Both the position numbers and the translations under genes were made by a program. A model generated the notes under the pieces. The model worked only from the letters and a program-made list of their open reading frames with translations. It was not told where the DNA came from and did no database searches. Positions 20,229 to 27,298 of a stretch of DNA of 36,202 bases are shown in pieces. Where the stretch lies: contig NZ_SLWW01000020.1 of assembly GCF_004342445.1 (NCBI RefSeq), positions 1-36,202 of the forward strand, written 5' to 3'. This DNA comes from Rhodovulum euryhalinum. Lineage in GTDB: Bacteria > Pseudomonadota > Alphaproteobacteria > Rhodobacterales > Rhodobacteraceae. Every line of letters starts with the position of its first letter. Within the stretch, counting starts at the first letter, position 1.

Positions 20229-21670
20229 ACAGTAGCCAGCCAGATTTCGCAGCTCTACGTGACGCGATCGCCGCGTTCGACCCCTCCCCGCGGGTCGAAC
20301 CCAATGCAACGATCTCGGTCGAGGAGGCCTTCCTGCCCGCAGGCCATCGCGGGGTTCTCGATCTTCGCCGCCAGTTGGTCGTTGGCAATCGGGGTATGGG
20401 CAAAAGCTTCTGGACTCATGCCCTGCTCAGCACGGACCTGCGCGACCGCCTAGCTATTGTCTACAAGCATCCTCAGCTCGCGAACGCCTATGTAGTCGTC
20501 GGCTTTAACGGCTCGGACAGAGAAAGCCCGCCCGCACCGACGGTCGACGAGATTACGTCGATCTACGCTGCAGGCCACGACCCAGACAAGATCTGGCGGG
20601 CGGTTATGATCCGGATGGCGTGGTCGGTTCTTCCGGGCAAGCACAATGGAACGCTGGACAGCATCATCGCATCCCTCAATGCTGATCCCAATCTCTATTC
20701 GAGAGCCCTGTCGCAGGCTGATGACGAGTTGGTTCGCGCCGGAAAAACACTTCTGGTCGTTTTCGACGCGCTTGATCGCATGGGGCGAGAGTGGGCAAGC
20801 ATCCAAAACTTGACTCGCGCACTTCTGGCGTTGGCAGTCGGGCTGCAATCCTTTCGGGCGATCCGCGCGAAGATTTTCATGCGGGTTGACCAGTTTGCCG
20901 ATCAGGAGCTGTTTCGTTTTCCGGACGGCTCAAAGATCAAGAACGATCATGTAGATCTTTTCTGGCGACCGGCAGAGCTATACGGCCTGCTGTTGTTCGA
21001 GCTTCTCCGCAATCCAAATGCCCGTGATCCGCTTCTTGCACTTGCGGAACGAGAGGGCGCAACTGAAGCTCTCCCGAAGACTGGCGAGAGTTGGATATCC
21101 GAAGATGCACAAGCCCGCATTATTAATGGGCTTGCAGGGGAGTTCATGGGGAGCAGCAAGAAGCGCGGTCGCGTCTATACATGGCTACCGCTTCACTTAA
21201 GCGATGCGGCGCAGACCTGTTCTCCACGCAGCTTCCTCACCGCCTGGAAAAAGGCGGCTGAACATAATCCAGCTCCTACAGGGCGGGCGGTCGATCATCT
21301 CGGTCTACAAGAAGGTGTCCGCCAGGCATCAAGGAGTCGGCTCGAAGAGCTCTATGAAGACTATCCATGGATCAGGCCTGCGCTCGAAGCGCTTCGCCGT
21401 CAGTTTGTTCCGATGGAGCGCGAGCAGTTGTTTGAATTGTGGGCCTCTGAGCATGTCGTCGTTAGAATCCGGCAAGATGCAGCGGAGGGGCTCCGCACGC
21501 CAGTTAAGTTTCTTGCAGGGGATGAGCCTTCTGCGTTGCTCTCGTCGATGCGCGATGTCGCGGTCATGGAAGAGCGAGCCAACGGCAAGATCAACGTCCC
21601 CGACATCTACCGCGTCGAGGCTGCAATCCTTCGTAAGGGCGGTGTGGCAGTGCCTAAACGTTGGGTTTAA
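20225..21670 (+). CDS. P-loop NTPase of the KGGVGR operon (481 aa)
   Basis: GTG 20225 overlaps the previous stop. A single P-loop domain is visible with Walker A VVGNRGMGKSF (52-62) and a Walker B-like KTLLVVFDALDRMG (174-187, D181 and D184), as in AAA/STAND-like ATPases. The second half is helical with a likely winged-helix-like tail (about 370-470) that could sense a ligand or bind DNA. No nuclease, TIR or transmembrane domain is fused to it, so the effector of the operon would have to be the HEPN-like protein or this C-terminal region. The gene ends the operon; a short hairpin follows at 21758. Confidence 0.7.
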   Translation: MNSSQPDFAALRDAIAAFDPSPRVEPNATISVEEAFLPAGHRGVLDLRRQLVVGNRGMGKSFWTHALLSTDLRDRLAIVYKHPQLANAYVVVGFNGSDRESPPAPTVDEITSIYAAGHDPDKIWRAVMIRMAWSVLPGKHNGTLDSIIASLNADPNLYSRALSQADDELVRAGKTLLVVFDALDRMGREWASIQNLTRALLALAVGLQSFRAIRAKIFMRVDQFADQELFRFPDGSKIKNDHVDLFWRPAELYGLLLFELLRNPNARDPLLALAEREGATEALPKTGESWISEDAQARIINGLAGEFMGSSKKRGRVYTWLPLHLSDAAQTCSPRSFLTAWKKAAEHNPAPTGRAVDHLGLQEGVRQASRSRLEELYEDYPWIRPALEALRRQFVPMEREQLFELWASEHVVVRIRQDAAEGLRTPVKFLAGDEPSALLSSMRDVAVMEERANGKINVPDIYRVEAAILRKGGVAVPKRWV

Positions 21671-21757
21671 GGAAAACTCGCAGGGTCAGGTAGGGGTGAC
21701 GTTTGACGATAGTGGTCAATTACAACCGTGCGCTCAATGTCGGCTGCCTTGCTGAAT

Positions 21758-21772
21758 ACTCTTCTCAAGAGT
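21758..21772 (+). terminator. Short hairpin after the KGGVGR operon
   Basis: ACTCTT and AAGAGT form a perfect 6-bp stem with a 3-nt loop, 88 nt past the operon's last stop. The following GCGTTTGCTTG is only weakly T-rich, so termination is possible but modest. Confidence 0.3.
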
Positions 21773-21964
21773 GCGTTTGCTTGCAGGTAGTCGATGACTT
21801 CCGTTGAACGACTGATTTGGCACAGAGCGGACGTTGGCTACGATGCGGCTGACCGGCGGCTCAGGGCCGAACACGTCGCCCCCCTCCTCTGGTTCCTCCC
21901 CGGCCCTGAACGTATGCGGGGGGGCGCAGCGCGGCGGTTCGCTAGCGTGAGGCATGTTCACCGG

Positions 21965-22123
21965 GGAAGCCAGGCGGAAGCCACCTTGCGCCCTGACGCC
22001 GGAATTTCTGATTCAGATCAGCGACTTGCGTAATCACGATCTGGCCGGGGTGGATTCCCGGCGGGAAGCCAGGGAAGCCACCTTCGGGGAAGCCACGCGG
22101 CCGGAAGCCACCACGGAAAGCCA
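21965..22123 (+). repeat. Array of GGAAGCCA direct repeats
   Basis: Exact GGAAGCCA octamers occur at 21965, 21976, 22064, 22073, 22088 and 22103, with a variant GGAAAGCCA at 22115. Most are followed by C or CC. Spacing is irregular (9-15 nt within clusters, plus an 81-nt gap between two clusters). All are on the plus strand and none lies in a gene. Confidence 0.85.
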
Positions 22124-22207
22124 GTTCGTTAGAAGCTGTTGAATCCGCTTCACTTTTCCGGTTGACAGACCTGCCCCCATTGACCTACCCCTTGATCATC
22201 GAAGAAT

Positions 22208-22237
22208 AGCGCCCGGAGGAACCCCCTCGCGGGCGCT
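22208..22237 (+). terminator. Intrinsic terminator-like hairpin upstream of the late genes
   Basis: AGCGCCCG (22208-22215) pairs perfectly with CGGGCGCT (22230-22237). The stem extends inward through GAGG/CCTC with one bulged G, and TCTCGTTTTC follows. It lies 34 nt before the first late gene, so it may end upstream transcription or attenuate entry into the late genes. Confidence 0.5.
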
Positions 22238-22271
22238 TCTCGTTTTCAGCCCCCATCGCGAGCCCCGCCCA

Positions 22272-23534
22272 ATGGACCTCGTCTTCGCGCCGAGCCAGAT
22301 CGAAACCTGGCCGATTGCCCGGCTGCGCCCCTACGCCCGCAATGCCAAGATGCATGGCGACGACCAGGTGGCCAAGATCGCCGCCAGCATGGCCAAGTTC
22401 GGCTGGACCGTCCCCTGCATGGTCGCCGACGATGGCGAACTGATCGCGGGCCATGGCCGGGTGCTGGCCGCGACCATGCTCGGGCTGACCGAGGTGCCGG
22501 TGATCCGGCTGAGCCACCTGGACGAGGCCGAGCGCCGGGCCTACCGGATCGCCGACAACAAGCTGACGGAACTCGGCGACTGGGACGAGGTGCTCCTGCG
22601 CGACGAGATCGCGGGGCTGCTCGCCGAGGAGTTCGACCTGTCGCTCCTCGGCATCGGCGACGAGGAACTGGATGCGCTATTGCGTGATCCCGAGGCGCCG
22701 GGCGGCGACGGCCCGGTGGAGGGCGAGGACGATGTTCCGGAGCTTCCGGTCACGCCGGTGTCGGTGCCGGGCGACCTCTGGCAGCTGGGCGCGCATCGGC
22801 TGATCTGCGGCGACAGCACTGCGGCCGATGTGGTCGGGCGGCTGCTCGGCGATGTGCGCCCCCTGCTGATGGTCACCGACCCGCCCTATGGCGTGGAGTA
22901 TGACCCCTCCTGGCGCAACGCCGCGGGTGCGGCCAAGACCAAACGCACCGGCAAGGTGCTGAACGACGACCGGGCCGACTGGCGCGAAGCATGGGCGCTG
23001 TTTCCGGGCGATGTCGCCTATGTCTGGCATGGCGCGCTTCACGCGGCGACCGTGGCCGACAGCCTGGTGGCCGCGGGCTTCGCCATCCGGTCGCAGATCA
23101 TCTGGGCCAAGGACCGGCTGGTCCTCAGTCGCGGCGATTACCACTGGCAGCACGAACCCTGCTGGTATGCCGTCCGCGCTAAGGGCAAGGGTCACTGGGC
23201 CGGAGACCGCAAGCAGACCACCCTCTGGCAGATCTCCAACCGGGATCAGGATGCCGACACCGTGCACGGCACCCAGAAGCCGGTCGAGTGCATGCGCCGC
23301 CCGATCCTGAACAATTCCAGCGCCGGCCAGGCAGTCTACGAGCCCTTCATGGGTTCCGGCACCACGCTGATCGCGGCCGAGACCACAGGGCGGGTCTGTT
23401 GCGGGGTCGAGTTGAACCCGGCCTATGTCGATGTGGCCATCGAACGGTGGCAGTCGTTTACGGGTCAGGAGGCGGTACTGACGGAAACCGGCGAGACCTT
23501 CACCGCCCTGAAGGCCAAACGGCTCGCCGCATGA
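22272..23534 (+). CDS. ParB-like N-terminal domain fused to DNA methyltransferase (copy 1, DPPY)
   Basis: The first about 100 residues are a ParB/Srx-like domain with DDGELIAGHGRVLAA (53-67) and YRIADNKLTELG. The remainder is a class beta amino-methyltransferase with DPPYGVEY (203-210, motif IV) and FMGSGTTL (359-366, motif I), giving 420 aa. Such fusions are standard next to terminase genes in phages. They methylate adenine N6 or cytosine N4, possibly to evade restriction or mark packaging DNA. The next gene overlaps by ATGA and is a diverged duplicate. The start ATG 22272 follows a terminator-like hairpin. Confidence 0.9.
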   Translation: MDLVFAPSQIETWPIARLRPYARNAKMHGDDQVAKIAASMAKFGWTVPCMVADDGELIAGHGRVLAATMLGLTEVPVIRLSHLDEAERRAYRIADNKLTELGDWDEVLLRDEIAGLLAEEFDLSLLGIGDEELDALLRDPEAPGGDGPVEGEDDVPELPVTPVSVPGDLWQLGAHRLICGDSTAADVVGRLLGDVRPLLMVTDPPYGVEYDPSWRNAAGAAKTKRTGKVLNDDRADWREAWALFPGDVAYVWHGALHAATVADSLVAAGFAIRSQIIWAKDRLVLSRGDYHWQHEPCWYAVRAKGKGHWAGDRKQTTLWQISNRDQDADTVHGTQKPVECMRRPILNNSSAGQAVYEPFMGSGTTLIAAETTGRVCCGVELNPAYVDVAIERWQSFTGQEAVLTETGETFTALKAKRLAA

Positions 23535-24904
23535 ACGCGCCCCTCCTGCCCGGCCGGATCGAGCATTGGCCGCTGGCCCGCCTCCGGCCCTACGCCCGTA
23601 ACGCCAAGACCCACGACGCCGATCAGGTCGCGAAGATCGCTGCCAGCATGGCCGAGTTCGGCTGGACCGTGCCGGTGCTGGTCGCAGCCGATGGCGAGCT
23701 GATCGCGGGCCACGGCCGCATCCTGGCCGCGGCCCAGCTTGGGATTGCCGAGGCGCCGGTCATCATATTGGGCCATCTGACCGAGGCGCAGCGCCGCGCG
23801 TATCGGATCGCCGACAACAAGCTGACCGAACTGGGCGGATGGGACGAGGCGCTGCTGCTCGAAGAACTGCGGGGGCTGATGGCCGAGGACTTCGACCTCG
23901 GGCTGATCGGGGTCCCCGAAGATGAACTGGACGCCCTGCTGACCGATGCCGACGACCGCGCGCCCATCGACGGCGACACCGCCGACACCATCCCCGAGGC
24001 CCCGGCCGAGCCGATCACCCGGCCCGGCGACATCTGGGCGCTGGGCGATCACCGCCTGATCTGCGGCGATGCCACCGACCCGGACGTGGTGGCGCGACTG
24101 ATGGATGGCGCGCAGGCGGCGCTGATGTTCACCTCCCCGCCCTATGCCCAGCAGCGCGACTATGGCGCGGCGAAGGAAAAGGTTGGTGATTGGGATGCGC
24201 TGATGCACGGCGTCTTCGCCGCGGCGCCGGTCGGCACCGATGCCCAGCTGCTGGTGAACCTCGGCCTCGTCCATCGCGATGGCGAATGGATCCCGTACTG
24301 GGAAGACTGGGTCGACTGGATGCGCGCGCAGGGCTGGCGGCGGTTCGGCTGGTATGTCTGGGACCAGGGGCCCGGCCTGCCCGGCGACTGGAACGGGCGG
24401 CTGGCGCCGTCGCACGAGTTCATCTTCCACTTCAACCGGCAGCCCCGCAAACCGAACAAGACGGTCGAGAGCAAGCACGCGGGCGAGACCCTCGGCGGCG
24501 GTGGTCTGCGCGGCGCCGACGGCACAGTCCACGCCAAGACCGGCACCGGCCGCGCGATCCAGAGCCACCGCATCCCCGACTCTGTGTTCCGCATCATGCG
24601 CCACAAGGGCGGGCTGGGCGCCGCCGGATCGCACCCGGCCGTGTTCCCCGTGGCGCTGGTCGAGGCGGTGCTGGAGGCCTTCACCGATCCGGGCGACCTG
24701 GTGTTCGAACCCTTCTGCGGCTCCGGCACCCAGCTGATCGCGGCCGAGCGCACCGGGCGGCGCTGCTGCGCGGTGGAGCTGGACCCGGTCTACTGCGACG
24801 TGGCCGTTCGGCGGTGGGAAATGGCGACGGGGCGGACGGCCAATAGGGTGGCAGGTCAGGATGGGGTCGACTCCCAACCGCGCCGAAGGCAGAAATCGTC
24901 ATGA
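23531..24904 (+). CDS. ParB-like N-terminal domain fused to DNA methyltransferase (copy 2, SPPY)
   Basis: The first about 130 residues are very similar to the preceding gene (LARLRPYARNAK, DGELIAGHGRILAA, YRIADNKLTELG), so the pair arose by duplication or domain capture. The catalytic half differs: motif IV is TSPPYAQQRDYG (201-212) and motif I is FCGSGTQL (395-402). SPPY is common in N4-cytosine methyltransferases, so the two proteins probably modify different bases or sites. The 457-aa gene is linked by ATGA overlaps to the genes on both sides (23531-23534 and 24901-24904). Confidence 0.9.
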   Translation: MNAPLLPGRIEHWPLARLRPYARNAKTHDADQVAKIAASMAEFGWTVPVLVAADGELIAGHGRILAAAQLGIAEAPVIILGHLTEAQRRAYRIADNKLTELGGWDEALLLEELRGLMAEDFDLGLIGVPEDELDALLTDADDRAPIDGDTADTIPEAPAEPITRPGDIWALGDHRLICGDATDPDVVARLMDGAQAALMFTSPPYAQQRDYGAAKEKVGDWDALMHGVFAAAPVGTDAQLLVNLGLVHRDGEWIPYWEDWVDWMRAQGWRRFGWYVWDQGPGLPGDWNGRLAPSHEFIFHFNRQPRKPNKTVESKHAGETLGGGGLRGADGTVHAKTGTGRAIQSHRIPDSVFRIMRHKGGLGAAGSHPAVFPVALVEAVLEAFTDPGDLVFEPFCGSGTQLIAAERTGRRCCAVELDPVYCDVAVRRWEMATGRTANRVAGQDGVDSQPRRRQKSS

Positions 24905-25116
24905 CCCAGTCCCGCGCCATGTCCCTGGTCGAGGCCGCGGCCAACGTGATCGTCGGCTATGCACTCGCCGTCGGAATGCAGATCGTGGTGTTTCCGGTCT
25001 TCGGCATTCACATCGCCCTGGGCGATCAGCTGGCCATCGGCCTGGCATTCACCGGCGTATCGCTCATGCGCGGTTATGTGTTGCGCAGACTGTTCGAACG
25101 CTGGCGGCAGGTCTGA
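24901..25116 (+). CDS. Small phage membrane protein, DUF7220-like (71 aa)
   Basis: Two hydrophobic segments (about 11-33 and 42-60) joined by a short loop GIHIALGD predict a two-helix inner-membrane protein, with a basic tail (RRLFERWRQV) facing the cytoplasm. The layout SLVEAAANVIVGYALA ... LAFTGVSLMRGYVLRR recalls the DUF7220 family of phage packaging regions. Its role is unknown. It is coupled to the methyltransferase by ATGA. Confidence 0.7.
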   Translation: MTQSRAMSLVEAAANVIVGYALAVGMQIVVFPVFGIHIALGDQLAIGLAFTGVSLMRGYVLRRLFERWRQV

Positions 25117-25160
25117 CCGGATCGCTGGCGCGCCGGGCCTGCGGCTGGTAGCCTTTGCCC

Positions 25161-25358
25161 ATGTCCGAAGGCTGGCAGCACATCGAAATCAACGATCACG
25201 GGACCATCGTGGTCCTGCGTCCGATCTCGGACGAGGGACGGGCGTGGTTCGAGGACAATGTCGGCGAGCCGGAATCGGGCGGGACCTACACCTGTGAGCC
25301 GCGGATGGCGCAGGACATCCTGCAAGCGGCGGCCCGCGATCTGCTGTCGTGGCAATGA
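25161..25358 (+). CDS. Small conserved phage protein (65 aa)
   Basis: ATG 25161 opens a frame encoding a compact soluble protein (WQHIEINDHGTIVVLRPISD then CEPRMAQDILQAA). A TTG two codons upstream is an alternative start. No family function is known to me. Third-position GC bias and its place in the late region support it. A GC-rich hairpin follows the stop. Confidence 0.55.
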   Translation: MSEGWQHIEINDHGTIVVLRPISDEGRAWFEDNVGEPESGGTYTCEPRMAQDILQAAARDLLSWQ

Positions 25359-25362
25359 AGGA

Positions 25363-25385
25363 CCGCCGCCCGGGCGAGGCGGCGG
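25363..25385. terminator. GC-rich hairpin between converging genes
   Basis: CCGCCGCC (25363-25370) and GGCGGCGG (25378-25385) make an 8-bp stem with a 7-nt loop between two converging stops. There is no U-tract on either side, so it may only be a weak or Rho-assisted bidirectional block. Confidence 0.35.
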
Positions 25386-25409
25386 CGCTGTGTTGCAGGC
25401 ATCGAAGGC

Positions 25410-25976
25410 TCAGACGGGCAGTTTGTAGACCGTCCCCCTGCCCTCGACCTTCTCCGCGGTGATGGGCAGGCCCAGCTTCTTCTTGAGCGCCCCGAAAATG
25501 GCCCCCCCCCTCGCGGTGTGGGCTTGCCAAGACGTCGCCGCGACGATCTCGGCGATGGACGCGCCCTCGGGGCGCTGGAGCATGGCGATGATCTGCGCCT
25601 GCTTGGTGCCTGCGCGGATGGCAACGCGTTTCGCGGTGTCGTCGTCGGCGGGCGTTTGATCTGGTTCCGGTTTCGGTTTCGCCTTCCGAGCGCTGACGAC
25701 GGCGCTGGCCACCACCGGCTCGATCCCGATGGCCTCCAGCCCGGCCTCGGTCGCGATCAGCGTGGTGCCGTGGCCGTCGCCGGTCTCGCGCCACATCGGC
25801 TCGCCGCGCCGCAGGTTGGCTTCGACCTCCTCGAGCCAGCCACGGGCGATCATCTTGCCGACGACCATCTTGGCGGCGGCGCCGACCAGCCCATCGGGCA
25901 GCGGCAGGGCGAGGTTGCCGGGCCGGGTCGCGGCGCGGGACAGGATCAGGGACTGGGTGTCGGACGGGGTGGTCAT
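25410..25976 (-). CDS. DUF3489 domain protein (188 aa)
   Basis: The C-terminal half is the DUF3489 winged-helix-like domain: GTKQAQIIAMLQRPEGASIA (about 122-141), TSWQAHTARGG, then LKKKLGLPITAEKVEGRGTV. The N-terminal half is unassigned. ATG 25976 is preceded by GGAGG at 5-6 nt. The gene is leftward in an otherwise rightward late region, with two further leftward genes upstream of it, so they may share a promoter near 26650. A run of nine G (coding strand) at about 25502-25510 lies within the DUF3489 domain and adds a residue relative to the pattern I remember. Function is unknown, probably DNA-binding. Confidence 0.8.
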   Translation of the reverse strand: MTTPSDTQSLILSRAATRPGNLALPLPDGLVGAAAKMVVGKMIARGWLEEVEANLRRGEPMWRETGDGHGTTLIATEAGLEAIGIEPVVASAVVSARKAKPKPEPDQTPADDDTAKRVAIRAGTKQAQIIAMLQRPEGASIAEIVAATSWQAHTARGGAIFGALKKKLGLPITAEKVEGRGTVYKLPV

Positions 25977-26071
25977 CGGGGCCTCCGTGGCTTTGGGCGC
26001 GCGCTGTGCGCACCTTCTACGGGGGCAAGCCCCGCCGTCCGAACGGGGCGGCCGTCGCGCGGGAGGGCGCG

Positions 26072-26299
26072 TTACTCGGCGTGCTCGCCTTCCTTGAAGG
26101 CGCTGTCGGTGATCCGGCGCAGAAGGCCCGCGTAGTGCTGCAGCGTGCCGACATGGCCCCAGTGGATCTCGTCGGGGTCGGTCTCGAAATGGTCATCGCT
26201 GAGGGCCTTCAGGCGCTCCAGCATGGTGTCGATCTCGGCCTTGGCGACGATGAAGGCGTCGAGGGCCTTGGAATTGTCAGTGGCGCGGCGGGTGGTCAT
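26072..26299 (-). CDS. Small conserved phage protein (75 aa)
   Basis: I start at ATG 26299 (MTTRRATDNSKALDAFIVAK) rather than the longer frame, since conservation that I recall begins there. The protein is two helices with DPDEIHWGHVGTLQHYAGLL (about 42-61) and an acidic end (FKEGEHAE). It is common in Rhodobacterales prophages next to the terminase region. Function is unknown. Confidence 0.65.
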   Translation of the reverse strand: MTTRRATDNSKALDAFIVAKAEIDTMLERLKALSDDHFETDPDEIHWGHVGTLQHYAGLLRRITDSAFKEGEHAE

Positions 26300-26411
26300 G
26301 GCGGTGGCATCCTTCGCTGAGTTGCATCGTTCCGGTGCCAACACCATCGCTCTGCCGGGCCGATGATCGTAGGCAAATCGGAGCAATATCAGGGCTTTCT
26401 GATCGCGCCGG

Positions 26412-26627
26412 TCAGATCAGCCGCATCTCGGCCAGCGCGCGGCTGGCGGCACCCAGCTGGGCGGTGGGCAGTTCGATCTTCAGGTGCGACAGGACGTCGG
26501 ACGCCTCGGCCGGGATCCCGCTCTCGCGCAGCGCCTGCTCTATGACCTCGGCGATGGCGGCGGGGCGGCTCAGATCGAAGCCCTCGGGAAGGGCGGAATA
26601 GTCGATGCGGATGGTGGTCGTGGTCAT
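26412..26627 (-). CDS. Small conserved phage protein (71 aa)
   Basis: ATG 26627 has GGAGGG about 7 nt upstream, which decides the start. The protein is helical and acidic, with a short strand TTTTIRIDYSALP at the beginning. No motif is recognised. It is the promoter-proximal member of the three leftward genes; transcription would start in the 26630-26760 region, divergent from terminase. Confidence 0.6.
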   Translation of the reverse strand: MTTTTIRIDYSALPEGFDLSRPAAIAEVIEQALRESGIPAEASDVLSHLKIELPTAQLGAASRALAEMRLI

Positions 26628-26659
26628 GGTGAAGCCCTCCTGCGGTCGGCGCAATGCGG

Positions 26660-26744
26660 CCGGTTGATGGGGAACAGAATCGCTCCGGAGGGGCCGTCAA
26701 TCAACCGGAATGATCGCTCTTTCCTGTTTATTTTCAATAATTTG
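26660..26744. promoter_or_regulatory. Candidate cos/regulatory region upstream of terminase small subunit
   Basis: CCGGTTGAT (26660-26668) and ATCAACCGG (26700-26708) form a 9-bp inverted repeat. It is followed by an AT-rich patch, with TTTCAATAATTTG at 26732-26744 matching the IHF consensus at all but one position. In lambda, cos with an IHF site lies directly before the small terminase gene. The same 100 bp must also hold divergent promoters. Confidence 0.4.
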
Positions 26745-26761
26745 CCAGGCTTCACAGCACC

Positions 26762-27298
26762 ATGAAGGGCATGAGCGAACGCGAATACGCGGCCCATTCC
26801 GGCCTGTCCCGCGGCGGGGTCCAGAAGGCGCGCAAGAACGGGCGGCTGGTGATCTACGACGACGGGTCGATCAACGCCGCGGCCTCGGACGTGCGGCGGG
26901 CCGAGATGACGGATCCCGACCAGCAGCGCCGTAGCCTTGGCGGCGACGGGTTGACCAGCGGTGCGGGCGAGACCTCGTCCTACATCAAGGCGCGGACGCT
27001 GCTGACGGTCTATGCCGCGCAGGACAAGCAGATCGCGGTCCAGAAGAAGAAGGGCACGCTGGTCGACCGTGCGCGGGCCGAAACGCTGGTGTTTCGCCTG
27101 GCGCGCGAGGAACGGGATGTCTGGGTGACCTGGCCCGGGCGGGTGGCCGCAACGATGGCCGCACAGGTCATGGCGGAGGTGGAACGGCAATCCGGGGCAT
27201 CGGTGACGATCGAGACCGCGCTCATGCAGAGGGTGCTGGAAACCCATGTCCGCGAACAGCTCGACGCCCTCGCCGACCTCCGGGTTTCCCTCGGGTGA
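26762..27298 (+). CDS. Terminase small subunit (Nu1-like)
   Basis: The 178-aa protein begins with a winged-helix-type DNA-binding segment (SEREYAAHSGLSRGGVQKARK, about 5-25, then GRLVIYDDGSINAAAS). The middle is charged (ARTLLTVYAAQDKQIAVQKKKG, coiled-coil-like, about 79-100), and the helical C-terminus should contact the large subunit. This layout is that of Nu1-type small terminases, which recognise cos/pac DNA. The start may be ATG 26762 or 26771; neither has a strong SD. It overlaps the large subunit by 53 nt, a common arrangement. Confidence 0.85.
   Translation: MKGMSEREYAAHSGLSRGGVQKARKNGRLVIYDDGSINAAASDVRRAEMTDPDQQRRSLGGDGLTSGAGETSSYIKARTLLTVYAAQDKQIAVQKKKGTLVDRARAETLVFRLAREERDVWVTWPGRVAATMAAQVMAEVERQSGASVTIETALMQRVLETHVREQLDALADLRVSLG

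Larger units (their letters stand above)
21671..22271. other. Gene-free junction between the defence cargo and late phage genes
   Basis: No gene is supported across 600 bp. It carries a short hairpin (21758-21772), an array of GGAAGCCA repeats (21965-22123), a TTGACA box near 22163 and a terminator-like hairpin at 22208-22237. This is probably the right junction of the 11-kb cargo and the control region of the late genes. Confidence 0.5.

Noticed and set aside
21965-22123. Octamer array considered as a CRISPR or tandem repeat
   Set aside because: Repeats are only 8 nt with spacings from 9 to 81 nt; too short and irregular.
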